Shown here one piece after another: positions 1 to 8,426 of a stretch of 64,000 nt of DNA. The notes under the pieces are model-generated. The model saw nothing but the letters and a program-made list of their open reading frames with translations. It was not told where the DNA came from and did not search any database. The position numbers and the translations under genes were made by a program. The first letter of the stretch is position 1. Every line of letters starts with the position of its first letter. Origin of the DNA: Arenibacter hampyeongensis (GTDB lineage Bacteria > Bacteroidota > Bacteroidia > Flavobacteriales > Flavobacteriaceae); contig NZ_PIOB01000003.1 in NCBI RefSeq assembly GCF_002909255.1, forward strand, positions 1-64,000, read 5' to 3'.

Positions 1-216
1 GGGTGTTGGTAGCCGTCCAAAGAGCATTTCACCCAAGTGAAAGCGGTCTGGACGGTGCGGCCGTGGAAAGTGCGTAGATTTAAAGAAATTTAAAATCCGC
101 CTAGCGTTTTTTGGTTCGTTTTTTGGGCGATGCAAAAAATGAACAGAACACAAACTCTGGGCAAGTCTATCCTATCTTTTTCTAATTCACACACAACTTT
201 TAGGATTGATCCATTA
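1..216. other. Window-edge non-coding segment with strong inverted repeats
   Basis: No gene is assigned here. The first 77 bases are clearly richer in G and C than the rest of the window. They contain a nested inverted repeat: CCGTCCA at 13-19 pairs with TGGACGG at 49-55 and encloses TTTCAC (27-32) and GTGAAA (37-42) around a 4-base loop. A second hairpin at 114-144 has a 12-bp stem (one G-T pair) and a 7-base loop. One plus frame is open from base 3 to a TAG at 75-77, about 24 residues, so the tail of an upstream gene cannot be excluded. I do not recognise that peptide. The segment could equally be a structured RNA end or a dispersed intergenic repeat. Confidence 0.4.
114..144. repeat. 12-bp-stem inverted repeat (hairpin)
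   Basis: The left arm at 114-125 and the right arm at 133-144 are complementary over 12 positions with a single G-T wobble, around the loop GGCGATG. A run of six T in the left arm faces six A in the right arm, so it could act as a bidirectional terminator between whatever lies left of the window and the minus-strand ankyrin gene. The upstream bases 105-113 resemble the left arm again, giving a short tandem look. Confidence 0.55.
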
Positions 217-612
217 CTACTTCAGATTGGCATTGATGACTTCCAACGCCTCTGTGGCATTGGAAAGCTCCGCATGCTTTTTTGCGTTGAAGCCATTGTC
301 GCACTTGATTTTTAAATCCGCACCATTTGCGATAAGGAGCTCCAATATTTCAACCTTATTGTAACGGGCGGCAAAAATTGCAGGTGTTTTTCCCAAGGAT
401 TTTTGATTAACATCCTCGCCTAATTCAATTAATCGCTTAACGGTTTCCAAGTCCCCTTTGACTATTGCCTTGCAAAAGGAACTCAAATCTCCAGGTTTAC
501 CCATTAATACCGATTCACTTAGGGTGTAAATGTTGTTACTACTACTCTCGGCGCTAACGCCTGCAACCATAAACAATAATGCCATGGTAACTGTTAAAAT
601 TGCTTTTCTCAT
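217..612 (-). CDS. Secreted small ankyrin-repeat protein
   Basis: This 131-residue protein has a clear Sec signal peptide: a hydrophobic stretch at residues 4-18 and a likely cut after VSA at about 21. It is therefore probably periplasmic. Residues about 50-120 carry two to three ankyrin repeats. Visible hallmarks are the GDLETVKRLIELGEDVN helix-turn and a following TPAIFAARYNKVEILELLIANG repeat, read as overlapping short segments. Ankyrin repeats mediate protein-protein contacts, and no enzymatic residue is evident. In other bacteria small periplasmic ankyrin proteins sit beside catalase genes, but the neighbour on that side is outside the window. The start is the ATG at 612. No TAnnTTTG element was found upstream. 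Confidence 0.85.
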   Translation of the reverse strand: MRKAILTVTMALLFMVAGVSAESSSNNIYTLSESVLMGKPGDLSSFCKAIVKGDLETVKRLIELGEDVNQKSLGKTPAIFAARYNKVEILELLIANGADLKIKCDNGFNAKKHAELSNATEALEVINANLK

Positions 613-809
613 GATGAATAAGATTAATTAGTGATTATTGATTACTATAACAGACCTTAAAACCTTAAATTTGTTTCATTTTTTTCCGTTAAATAACAAA
701 ATTTTAACAAAAAAGCCTTCACTTGGCTTTTCACATAAACCCCCTCTACGGGATACTAAAATTTTTAAAAAAGGTGACTTAAATCTTAGCAATCCATATA
801 CAATAGTTT

Positions 810-817
810 TATTTTTG
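810..817 (+). promoter_or_regulatory. Bacteroidota-type -7 element of gpmI
   Basis: TATTTTTG matches the Bacteroidota -7 consensus TAnnTTTG and lies 20 bases before the gpmI ATG. I do not see a -33 TTG at the expected spacing, so the call rests on the -7 match and position alone. Confidence 0.5.
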
Positions 818-837
818 ACGTCTACAACAAACATATT

Positions 838-2355
838 ATGAACAAGAAAGTTATTTTAATGATTTTGGATGGATGGGGCAAGTCCCCGGACCCCAAGGTC
901 TCCGCCATAGAAAACGCCAACACCCCTTTTATAGATTCACTTTATTCCAAATACGCCAATTCCAATCTCTTGACAGATGGAATGAATGTAGGCCTGCCCG
1001 AAGGACAAATGGGCAATAGTGAAGTTGGGCACATGAACCTAGGTGCCGGACGTATAGTATACCAAGATCTGGCCAAAATTAACCTTGCCATTGACCAAGA
1101 CACTTTAAAAGATGAACAGGTATTGAAAGATGCCCTCTTGTTTGCCAAAACCAATGACAAACCTGTCCATTTTTTGGGGTTGCTAAGTGATGGTGGCGTA
1201 CATAGCCATACATCCCACTTAAGAGGCCTTATAGATGCCAGTGAAAGTTACGGATTAAAAAAAACCTATATCCATGCCTTTACTGACGGTAGGGACGTAG
1301 ACCCTAAAAGCGGAATAGGTTATGTAAGTGCATTGAATGAATACTGCGCTGACAAGAATGCCAAACTGGCCAGTGTTATTGGCCGCTATTATGCCATGGA
1401 TAGGGATAAAAGATGGGAAAGGGTAAAACTGGCCTATGACCTATTGGTGAACGGCGAAGGCCAAAAGACATCGAATATTGAAGAATCTATTTTGGCCAGT
1501 TATGAATCCGGCATTACGGATGAGTTTTTAAAGCCCTTATTGGTCTCGGATGACCAGGGATCTCCTTTGTCCGTCATAAAAAATGGTGATGTCGTTATCT
1601 TTTTCAATTTCAGGACAGACCGTGGAAGAGAGCTGACCCAAGTTCTAAGTCAAGAAGACATGCATGAGCTTAATATGCATAAACTGGACCTTTATTACGT
1701 AACCATGACCAACTACGATGATTCCTATAAAGGAGTGAAAGTTGTTTATGACAAGGATAATATAAGTGAAACCTTAGGGGAAACTTTGGCCAAGGCACAT
1801 AAAAAACAAATTCGTATCGCCGAGACGGAAAAATATCCACATGTAACCTTCTTCTTTAATGGTGGCAGGGAAATTCCGTTTGAAGGTGAAGAGCGAATTT
1901 TATGTCCGTCTCCCAAAGTGGCTACCTATGATTTAAAGCCAGAGATGAGCGCTTATGAGATTAGGGATGCTATAATTCCGGAACTAAAAAAGGGAGAGGT
2001 CGATTTTGTGTGTCTTAATTTTGCCAACCCGGATATGGTGGGCCATACAGGAGATATGCAAGCCGCCATAAAGGCTTGTGAAACAGTAGATAGTTGTGCG
2101 GAGTCCGTTATTACGGCAGCCTTGGCAAATGGATATACCACTTTGGTAATTGCAGATCATGGAAATTGCGAAACCATGATCAATCCGGATGGAAGTCCCA
2201 ACACGGCCCATACTACGAATCCAGTGCCATTGATTTTGGTGGATAACGAATTGAAAAGTATAAAGGATGGTGTTTTGGGTGATATTGCTCCGACCATTCT
2301 AAAACTTATGGGTGTTCCGCAGCCAGCATTAATGACAAGAAAGCCATTGGTATAA
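838..2355 (+). CDS. gpmI: 2,3-bisphosphoglycerate-independent phosphoglycerate mutase
   Basis: It interconverts 3- and 2-phosphoglycerate in glycolysis and gluconeogenesis as a cytosolic Mn2+ enzyme. At 505 residues it has the normal family length. The first metal-binding aspartate is D11 in LDGWG, and the catalytic serine is S61 in MGNSEVGHMNLGAGR. Substrate and metal motifs follow in family order: HAFTDGRDVDP, VIGRYYAMDRDKRWERV, FFNFRTDRGREL, YPHVTFFFNGG, NPDMVGHTGD and IADHGNCE. All expected catalytic segments are present. The ATG at 838 gives the standard N-terminus. Only about 78 bases separate it from map, which carries its own promoter-like element. Confidence 0.98.
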   Translation: MNKKVILMILDGWGKSPDPKVSAIENANTPFIDSLYSKYANSNLLTDGMNVGLPEGQMGNSEVGHMNLGAGRIVYQDLAKINLAIDQDTLKDEQVLKDALLFAKTNDKPVHFLGLLSDGGVHSHTSHLRGLIDASESYGLKKTYIHAFTDGRDVDPKSGIGYVSALNEYCADKNAKLASVIGRYYAMDRDKRWERVKLAYDLLVNGEGQKTSNIEESILASYESGITDEFLKPLLVSDDQGSPLSVIKNGDVVIFFNFRTDRGRELTQVLSQEDMHELNMHKLDLYYVTMTNYDDSYKGVKVVYDKDNISETLGETLAKAHKKQIRIAETEKYPHVTFFFNGGREIPFEGEERILCPSPKVATYDLKPEMSAYEIRDAIIPELKKGEVDFVCLNFANPDMVGHTGDMQAAIKACETVDSCAESVITAALANGYTTLVIADHGNCETMINPDGSPNTAHTTNPVPLILVDNELKSIKDGVLGDIAPTILKLMGVPQPALMTRKPLV

Positions 2356-2419
2356 TTATTATGTGCGTTGCCGGACATTGGCAAATATCCTGCGACGTGC
2401 GGTTTTAAAAGTATTGTTT

Positions 2420-2427
2420 TACATTTG
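2420..2427 (+). promoter_or_regulatory. -7 element immediately upstream of map
   Basis: TACATTTG fits TAnnTTTG exactly and ends six bases before the map ATG at 2434. If it is functional, transcription would begin almost at the start codon, giving a leaderless or nearly leaderless message. No good -33 TTG is visible. Confidence 0.4.
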
Positions 2428-2433
2428 CATTCT

Positions 2434-3252
2434 ATGATAAAGATCAAAACTTTGGAAGAGATAGAATTAATGCGCGAAAGTGCATTGATTGTTAGCAAGA
2501 CCTTGGGAATGTTGGCCAGTGAGGTAAAACCTGGTGTTAGCACCTTGCAGTTGGACACCATGGCAGAAGCATTTATCAGGGATCACGGAGGGGTTCCAGG
2601 TTTTTTGGGATTGTATGATTTTCCAAATTCCCTGTGCATGAGTCCCAATGCCCAAGTTGTACATGGAATTCCCAATAACAGCCCATTGGTTGAAGGTGAT
2701 ATTATTTCTATTGACTGCGGTGTTCTTAAGAATGGATTTTATGGTGATCACGCATACACCTTTGAGGTTGGCGAGGTTACCCCTGAAACCAAAAAATTAT
2801 TGGACATCACCAAGGAGTCACTATATGTTGGAATTCGGGAATTTAAAGTTGGGAATCGCGTTGGCGATGTCGGCTATGCCATTCAACAATTTACCGAAAG
2901 TCATGGCTATGGTGTTGTACGCGAATTGGTAGGTCACGGATTGGGCAGGGAAATGCATGAAGATCCAGAAATGCCCAATTACGGAAAGCGTGGTAGAGGA
3001 AAGAAATTTGTAGAGGGCATGGTTGTCGCCATAGAACCCATGATAAATTTAGGAACCAGAAGAATAAAACAATTAAAGGACGGCTGGACCATCCTAACAG
3101 CGGATAATAAACCTAGTGCCCATTTTGAACATGACGTGGCCATTATAGATGGCAAGCCTGAAATACTTTCTACCTTTGCCTATATTTATGAGGCATTGGG
3201 GATAGAAAGTGACGAGGAGGCGGAATTTCGCCAAAAAGCACTGGTTCTATAA
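2434..3252 (+). CDS. map: Methionine aminopeptidase, type I
   Basis: It removes the N-terminal methionine from nascent proteins in the cytosol. I place the start at the ATG at 2434, giving MIKIKTLEEIELMRES and 272 residues. The frame is open further upstream to a TTG at 2368, but that extension does not resemble the family and would span the promoter-like element. The pita-bread fold metal ligands are all visible: the aspartates in IISIDCG and YGDHAYTFEVG, the histidine in LVGHGLGREMHEDP, and the glutamates in MVVAIEPMINLG and HFEHDVAI. The substrate histidine lies in VVHGIPNN. The sequence runs somewhat past the usual core, with an acidic C-terminus. Confidence 0.96.
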   Translation: MIKIKTLEEIELMRESALIVSKTLGMLASEVKPGVSTLQLDTMAEAFIRDHGGVPGFLGLYDFPNSLCMSPNAQVVHGIPNNSPLVEGDIISIDCGVLKNGFYGDHAYTFEVGEVTPETKKLLDITKESLYVGIREFKVGNRVGDVGYAIQQFTESHGYGVVRELVGHGLGREMHEDPEMPNYGKRGRGKKFVEGMVVAIEPMINLGTRRIKQLKDGWTILTADNKPSAHFEHDVAIIDGKPEILSTFAYIYEALGIESDEEAEFRQKALVL

Positions 3253-3425
3253 CACAAAGTAAGAAGTTCTACTGTAGCTCTCGTATTTATAGTACTTATT
3301 TCCAACTCCTTCTTTCAAGGCCAACACCAATTGCTATGGTTTACACCTTTAAAGTAGAATAAGATTACCTGATAACTCTCTTCAGTGTATCATTAAGATA
3401 ATACTGGATTACTCTGGATAACAAT

Positions 3426-4190
3426 TTGAAGAAATTATTTAAATATATACTAAATACGATTCCTAGACCCATCCTCATAAAACTAAGCTATTTGGTGCGT
3501 CCCCTTATGGCATACTTCATGCGTGGCAATCGCTATACAGATCCCATAGACGGAAAAAAATTCAAAAGTTTTCTCCCCTATGGTTACGAACACCCTAGGG
3601 AAAATGTATTGTCCCCCTCTACCCTATCCCTGGAAAGACACCGACTTTTATGGCTTTACTTAAAAAATGAGACCAATTTTTTTACGGACAAACTTAAGGT
3701 GTTACATTTTGCTCCTGAACAAGCTTTTTATAGGACATTCAGAAACCTAAAAAACATTACATATACCACTACCGATCTCCATTCTCCCCTAGCGGATGTT
3801 AAGGCGGATATTTGCAACCTGCCATTCACCGACAATTCCTTTGATGTTATTTTTTGCAATCATGTGTTGGAGCATATTCCCAATGACACCAAGGCAATGG
3901 AAGAATTGTACAGGATTTTGAAACCTGGTGGATGGGGTATTTTTCAAATTCCGCAAGACCTCAACAGAGCCGACACTTATGAGGACAATAGTATTTCCGA
4001 TAAAAAAGAAAGGGCAAAAATATTTGGACAATACGACCATGTCCGAATCTACGGTAGGGATTATTTTAATAAGCTTAGGTCTTTTGGCTTTAAGGTGGAA
4101 GAGGTAGATTACACTAAAAAGCTTTCCATTACCGAAGTGGATAATTATCGCTTGGCAATGGGAGAGATAATTCCTGTGGTCCACAAATAA
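3426..4190 (+). CDS. Class I SAM-dependent methyltransferase (Methyltransf_11 type)
   Basis: A 254-residue protein of the Bacteroidota methyltransferase type, with substrate unknown. The TTG at 3426 gives MKKLFKYILNTIPRP, a beginning I consider more natural than the first internal ATG at residue 29. The SAM-binding core runs from about residue 95: LKVLHFAPEQAF (motif I region), TTDLHSPLADVKADICNLPF (acidic motif II) and FDVIFCNHVLEHIPND, followed by ELYRILKPGGWGIFQIP. The basic, partly hydrophobic N-terminus suggests membrane association. Its TAA directly abuts the TAA of the convergent apbE gene, leaving no intergenic base. Confidence 0.85.
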   Translation: MKKLFKYILNTIPRPILIKLSYLVRPLMAYFMRGNRYTDPIDGKKFKSFLPYGYEHPRENVLSPSTLSLERHRLLWLYLKNETNFFTDKLKVLHFAPEQAFYRTFRNLKNITYTTTDLHSPLADVKADICNLPFTDNSFDVIFCNHVLEHIPNDTKAMEELYRILKPGGWGIFQIPQDLNRADTYEDNSISDKKERAKIFGQYDHVRIYGRDYFNKLRSFGFKVEEVDYTKKLSITEVDNYRLAMGEIIPVVHK

Positions 4191-5216
4191 TTACTCTATC
4201 ACATTATTCTTAAATCCGTCCGTCATATATTCCAATACATTCCCTTCTGGATCCAAGTAAATTATATAGCCATGTAGATCTTTATGTTGGGCCAAAATGG
4301 TTTTTGTTTTCTCCAGGTCCATGGCCATAAAAGATGTAGCAAAAGCATCTGCTGTAGCACAATCCTTTGCCATAACAGTGGCCGCTAGAATATTCGAATT
4401 CTTGGTATAACCCGTTTTGGGATCAATAGTATGGACGTATTTGGCACCTGTCTCCGGATCAATTTTAAACTTTCTATAATTTCCTGAAGATGCCATAGCC
4501 ACATCCTTCATATACACCGTTCTTTTGGATGACCTGCTTTCCTCCATCATGGGATCATCAATGGCTACCACCCATTTCTTTGCCTTGATCTTATTTTCTC
4601 CTTTTGCAACCAACTCCCCTCCAACTTCAATTAAATAATCGGTAATCCCCTTCTCCTGCAACATTACTGCCAAACGATCTACAGCGTATCCTTTGGCAAT
4701 GGCATTAAAATCAAAGTACATACCTGGGCTGGCCATTTTAATTTTGTTTTCGGAGCTTATACTAACTTTATCGAAGCCTACATAATCCAAAAGACTATCT
4801 ACCCTTGCACTGTCCATTTCCATTTCGGCTCCTGGACCAAACCCCCACGCATTCACCAACCCCCCCACGGTAGGATCAAAATAGCCATCCGTGGCAGCAT
4901 AAACTATTCCCGAAAGCTCAAAAACTTCCCTAAACATCCGATCCACAATTATAGTAGAGTCCCCACTGTTTATTCTTGAGATATCTGATGTAGGAATATA
5001 GGTGGACAAAGACGCATTTAAGACTTGAAAAACGGAATCTATTTCCCGCTCAAAATCCAATTCTTCCTTTGCCAAATAAATTATATTATAGGAAGTTCCT
5101 AGGGCAGCCCCTGAATTTACATTCTTGACCCATTTATCACCATCGGTCCTACATCCAGTGCAAAGCAAAACCAGAGTTCCTATAAAAAGGCAACTATATT
5201 TTAACAAGTCCTTCAT
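4191..5216 (-). CDS. apbE: FAD:protein FMN transferase (ApbE), lipoprotein
   Basis: ApbE transfers FMN from FAD onto a threonine hydroxyl of target proteins, classically NqrB and NqrC of Na+-NQR, at the periplasmic face. I use the ATG at 5216, which puts a lipobox (LVLLCTGC) about 20 residues in. An in-frame ATG at 5237 is possible but lengthens the signal awkwardly. Family segments include VGGLVNAWGFGPG, FDFNAIAKGYAVDRLA, LIEVGGELVAKG, SSGNYRKF, VHTIDPKTGY and the Mg-site region AKDCATADAFATSFMAM. It overlaps the upstream 119-aa gene by 23 bases, suggesting translational coupling, and lies just beyond the nqr terminator. The neighbourhood strongly predicts the Nqr subunits as substrates. Confidence 0.95.
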   Translation of the reverse strand: MKDLLKYSCLFIGTLVLLCTGCRTDGDKWVKNVNSGAALGTSYNIIYLAKEELDFEREIDSVFQVLNASLSTYIPTSDISRINSGDSTIIVDRMFREVFELSGIVYAATDGYFDPTVGGLVNAWGFGPGAEMEMDSARVDSLLDYVGFDKVSISSENKIKMASPGMYFDFNAIAKGYAVDRLAVMLQEKGITDYLIEVGGELVAKGENKIKAKKWVVAIDDPMMEESRSSKRTVYMKDVAMASSGNYRKFKIDPETGAKYVHTIDPKTGYTKNSNILAATVMAKDCATADAFATSFMAMDLEKTKTILAQHKDLHGYIIYLDPEGNVLEYMTDGFKNNVIE

Positions 5217-5553
5217 AGTCCAATATATAATCTTCATTGAGATAAACCGGCAAATTTCTATCTACCGCATTGTAAAGTCCCACTCCTGCGTAATAGGTCT
5301 CCCCGTTTTGGGTCAGGGCATGTTCCTTAATTTTTTCCATTAGTGGAATGTCATAGACTCTTGGGTTCTGCGGATGCAGCACACATCTAACAACTATAAA
5401 AAATAATGCTTTGTCCTTTAGACATACAAATTGCGGGTTCTTTTTAGGTTTACTGTTCACCCCCATAAACTCGAACCCTTCGGCTTCCAGTTGTTTTCCA
5501 ACTATATTCATGGCCAAATTGTGCAATTCCTGTTCCGTTAACGGCCTACCCAT
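5194..5553 (-). CDS. Conserved protein of unknown function next to apbE and nqr
   Basis: A 119-residue soluble protein with no signal peptide or membrane segment. It begins MGRPLTEQELHNLAMNIVG and contains PQFVCLKDKALFFIVVRCVL and TYYAGVGLYNAVDRNLPVY segments, consistent with a compact alpha/beta fold. I cannot assign a biochemical role. Its stop lies inside the beginning of apbE (23-base overlap with the 5216 start), and a promoter with both -7 and -33 elements precedes it, so it heads a two-gene apbE unit. Placement between the nqr terminator and apbE suggests involvement in Nqr maturation or respiratory flavoprotein biogenesis. This is inference from context only. Confidence 0.85.
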   Translation of the reverse strand: MGRPLTEQELHNLAMNIVGKQLEAEGFEFMGVNSKPKKNPQFVCLKDKALFFIVVRCVLHPQNPRVYDIPLMEKIKEHALTQNGETYYAGVGLYNAVDRNLPVYLNEDYILDYEGLVKI

Positions 5554-5564
5554 TTTCTAAAATT

Positions 5565-5598
5565 CAAAATTAAAAACAGATGCCCAAATTGAATCAAA
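5565..5598 (-). promoter_or_regulatory. Promoter of the 119-aa gene/apbE unit
   Basis: On the minus strand, TTTG at 5598-5595 is followed after 22 bases by TAATTTTG at 5572-5565. This matches the Bacteroidota -33/-7 arrangement. The -7 ends about 11 bases before the ATG at 5553, so the leader would be very short. Confidence 0.6.
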
Positions 5599-5620
5599 GC
5601 ACCTTTTAAAAAAATAGTCC

Positions 5621-5660
5621 CAAAAAAAGACCTGTCAGATTTAAGAAACCTGACAGGTCT
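5621..5660 (-). terminator. Intrinsic terminator of the nqr operon
   Basis: AGACCTGTCAG (5628-5638) and CTGACAGGTCT (5650-5660) form a perfect 11-bp stem around an 11-base loop. Read on the minus strand, the hairpin is followed by a run of seven T. It lies 43 bases after the nqrF stop and separates the operon from the apbE unit. Confidence 0.9.
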
Positions 5661-5703
5661 GAAATTAGACCTATAAGGTCCTGGAGATTTTGAAGCCTAT
5701 AAA

Positions 5704-7011
5704 TTAACCTCCAAAATCATCAAATCTAATATGCTCATCAGGGATACCAAAATCTTCTCCCATTTTTTGAACAGCCTTGTTCATCAACGGTGGTCCACAG
5801 AAGTATAGTTCTATATCTTCCGGTGAATCATGATGGTTCAAATAATTTTCTATCACACAATTATGTATAAATCCAACAAAACCGTCTCCAGGAGCATCTA
5901 TATTCTCTTTCACTTTCCAATTGTCCTCAGGTAAAGGTTCAGAAAGCGCCAAGTAGAACTTAAAGTTTGGAAATTCCTTTTCAAGCCTATAAAAATGGTC
6001 CAAATAAAACAATTCCCGCTTAGACCTACCACCATACCAATAAGTAACCTTTCTGTTGGTCTTTAAAGTATTGAACAGATGATATAAATGTGAGCGCATA
6101 GGAGCCATTCCTGCTCCACCCCCAACATATAACATCTCTGAATCCGATTCATTGATAAAGAACTCACCGTAAGGTCCTGAGATCGTTACAGGGTCACCTT
6201 TTTTCAAATTGAAGATATAAGACGATGCAATACCTGGATTAACATCCATCCAACCGTTCTTAGCTCTATCCCATGGTGGAGTAGCAATACGTACGTTCAA
6301 CATAATTTCTCTTCCTTCAGCAGGATAAGAGGCCATAGAATAGGCTCTTTCAACCGTTTCAGGGTTCTTCATCACCAAAGGCCATAAGTTGAACTTATCC
6401 CATTCCGCCTGGAACTTATCCGGAGTTTCGTGTTCCTCGGGATGTGCAGTGATATCCATTTCAGAGAATTTCACCTGACACGGAGGAATCTCAATTTGTA
6501 TATATCCACCTGCCTTATAACCCATGTCTTCAGGAATCTCAACTACAAATTCCTTAATAAAAGAAGCCACATTAAAATTACGCACAACGGTTCCTTGCCA
6601 TTTTTTAATCCCAAAAACTTCTTCAGGAATAGTAATTTCCATATCCTGCTTTACTTTCACTTGGCAGGCCAAACGAGCTCCATGATTTAATTCTTTCTTG
6701 GAGAAATGTGGTGTTTCCGTTGGAAGGGCTTCCCCTCCACCAGAAAGAACATGACATTCACACTGTATGCAGGTACCACCACCACCACAGGCGGAAGGAA
6801 GAAATATTTTCTGGTTACCCAAAGTGGACAACAAAGATCCACCGGAACCTACTTCAATCTTCTTTTCACCATTAATGGTTATGGTTACCGGTCCTGATGG
6901 AGAAAGTTTTTCCTTGGTAAACAGTAATAGTGCCACCAATAATAACAATAGTATTAAAAAAGCAACTACCGTTATCAGTATTGTTCCAATTGTACTTGTA
7001 GCTAAAATCAT
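5704..7011 (-). CDS. nqrF: Na+-translocating NADH:quinone reductase subunit F
   Basis: NqrF is the NADH-oxidising entry subunit of the sodium-pumping Na+-NQR complex in the inner membrane. This 435-residue protein has an N-terminal membrane helix at about 7-31 and then a plant-type ferredoxin domain with cysteines C75, C81, C84 and C116 (spacing C-x5-C-x2-C-x31-C) for a [2Fe-2S] cluster. The FAD-binding RAYSMASYP motif and the NAD-binding [12 protein letters not shown] loop follow. The C-terminal [11 protein letters not shown] is typical of the ferredoxin-NADP reductase fold. It is last in the operon, 2 bases after nqrE, and is followed by a strong terminator. Confidence 0.98.
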   Translation of the reverse strand: MILATSTIGTILITVVAFLILLLLLVALLLFTKEKLSPSGPVTITINGEKKIEVGSGGSLLSTLGNQKIFLPSACGGGGTCIQCECHVLSGGGEALPTETPHFSKKELNHGARLACQVKVKQDMEITIPEEVFGIKKWQGTVVRNFNVASFIKEFVVEIPEDMGYKAGGYIQIEIPPCQVKFSEMDITAHPEEHETPDKFQAEWDKFNLWPLVMKNPETVERAYSMASYPAEGREIMLNVRIATPPWDRAKNGWMDVNPGIASSYIFNLKKGDPVTISGPYGEFFINESDSEMLYVGGGAGMAPMRSHLYHLFNTLKTNRKVTYWYGGRSKRELFYLDHFYRLEKEFPNFKFYLALSEPLPEDNWKVKENIDAPGDGFVGFIHNCVIENYLNHHDSPEDIELYFCGPPLMNKAVQKMGEDFGIPDEHIRFDDFGG

Positions 7012-7013
7012 TT

Positions 7014-7751
7014 TTACTCGTTTATTATAGCGTTGTTATAAGAAACCGTATTTTCCTTGGTTTCCTTTATTATCTTGTCTTCCTCAACTTTCTGTGCAGT
7101 ATTCTGCTCCACTTCTTTAGGAGCTTCGTCACCACCCGTCAACATACCACCAAAACTCATAAAACCTATAGCCATTAGGCCAGTTATTATAAAGGTTATA
7201 CCTAATCCTCTAAGTGGTGGTGGAACATTGGAATATCTAATTTTCTCACGTATTGCGGCGATGGCCAAAATAGCTAAGAACCAACCGATTCCGGAACTAA
7301 GTCCATAATTAAAGGCCAATCCCAAAGTTTGGATATCCCTGGACTGCATAAACAATGACCCTCCCAATATGGCACAGTTAACCGCAATTAGTGGTAAAAA
7401 TATACCCAGTGAATTATAGAGTGCCGGAGAAAATTTTTCCACTACGATCTCTACCAATTGCACCATAGTAGCTATGGTTGCAATAAAGAGTATAAAAGAT
7501 AAAAAGCTTAGGTTGTAATCTGCATATTCCGGACCCAGCCAAGCTAGGGCGCCGTCTCTTAAGATATACTGATCCAATAGCCAGTTTAAAGGTACCGTTA
7601 CCGCCAGGACAAATATCACAGCTGCCCCAAGACCCACTGCAGTAGTCACTTTTTTAGAAACGGCAAGGTAAGAACACATTCCTAAGAACGTGGCAAATAC
7701 CATATTGTCTATAAATATGGATTTAAAAAATAATTCTACATGCTCTAACAT
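7014..7751 (-). CDS. nqrE: Na+-translocating NADH:quinone reductase subunit E
   Basis: An integral membrane subunit that, with NqrD, holds the intramembrane iron centre on the electron path. Six membrane segments are evident. The expected cysteines are C26 in [13 protein letters not shown] and C126 in AVNCAILGG. The protein is 245 residues against about 200 in well-known homologues. The excess is a C-terminal charged tail after the last helix, rich in Glu and Lys, from about residue 207 ([10 protein letters not shown]) to the end. The stop is 2 bases before nqrF, and 24 bases separate it from nqrD, the largest gap in the operon. Confidence 0.97.
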   Translation of the reverse strand: MLEHVELFFKSIFIDNMVFATFLGMCSYLAVSKKVTTAVGLGAAVIFVLAVTVPLNWLLDQYILRDGALAWLGPEYADYNLSFLSFILFIATIATMVQLVEIVVEKFSPALYNSLGIFLPLIAVNCAILGGSLFMQSRDIQTLGLAFNYGLSSGIGWFLAILAIAAIREKIRYSNVPPPLRGLGITFIITGLMAIGFMSFGGMLTGGDEAPKEVEQNTAQKVEEDKIIKETKENTVSYNNAIINE

Positions 7752-7775
7752 AACATTCTATTCTTATGATGACTA

Positions 7776-8423
7776 CTAGTTTTCTTCAATTAATGCTTTG
7801 TTGCGTGAACGCTGTACCCAGATAATGAGTCCGACTACTATCAACGCCATTGGGGACAACAACATAAATCCGTTGTTCTCATAACCTATTGAATACAATC
7901 CTGTTTTTTCAATGGGATCACCCAACACTTTAAATCCGAGCAAAGTTCCTGAACCCAAAAGCTCTCTAAAGAAACCGATTACCACCAATATTAAACCGTA
8001 TCCGGCAGCATTGCCAATACCATCCAAGAAGGACCTCCAAGGGCCATTCGCCAAAGCAAAAGCCTCAAAACGCCCCATGATGATACAATTGGTAATAATT
8101 AACCCAACAAAAACAGAAAGTGTTTTACTAAGTTCATAGGCAAAGGCCTTTAACACTTGATCTACCATAATTACAAGAGCCGCAACAACGACCAATTGTA
8201 CAATAATTCTAATTTTTGAAGGGATAATGTTCCTCATTAATGAGATAACAACATTTCCCATACCCAAAACGAACATTACGGAAACGGCCATTACAATTGA
8301 TGCCTTAAGTTCCGCAGTAATTGCCAGGGCAGAACAAATTCCCAACACCTGAATGGTTATGGGGTTATTATCGGCTAAAGGGTCTAATATTAGACTCGTA
8401 TCTTTTTTTGAAAGTAGTGCCAT
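7776..8423 (-). CDS. nqrD: Na+-translocating NADH:quinone reductase subunit D
   Basis: The NqrE paralogue and partner, a six-helix membrane protein of 215 residues, close to family length. C30 in VLGICSALAI and C113 in TNCIIMGRFEAFA are the cysteines that, with those of NqrE, coordinate the intramembrane iron centre. The GMGNVVISLMRN and LDGIGNAAGYGLIL stretches are typical. It begins 3 bases after nqrC, consistent with a single operon message. Confidence 0.97.
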   Translation of the reverse strand: MALLSKKDTSLILDPLADNNPITIQVLGICSALAITAELKASIVMAVSVMFVLGMGNVVISLMRNIIPSKIRIIVQLVVVAALVIMVDQVLKAFAYELSKTLSVFVGLIITNCIIMGRFEAFALANGPWRSFLDGIGNAAGYGLILVVIGFFRELLGSGTLLGFKVLGDPIEKTGLYSIGYENNGFMLLSPMALIVVGLIIWVQRSRNKALIEEN

Positions 8424-8426
8424 AGT

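Noticed and set aside
1-77. End of RNase P, tmRNA, SRP RNA or rRNA
   Set aside because: I compared it with conserved segments I know for these RNAs and found no match, although the inverted repeats are real.
638-841. Plus-strand 67-codon frame before gpmI
   Set aside because: It occupies the promoter region, has an AT-driven composition of Phe, Leu, Lys and Asn, no recognisable domain, and overlaps the gpmI start.
2157-2561. Antisense 134-codon frame across the gpmI/map junction
   Set aside because: It is the complement of two well-supported genes and crosses their boundary.
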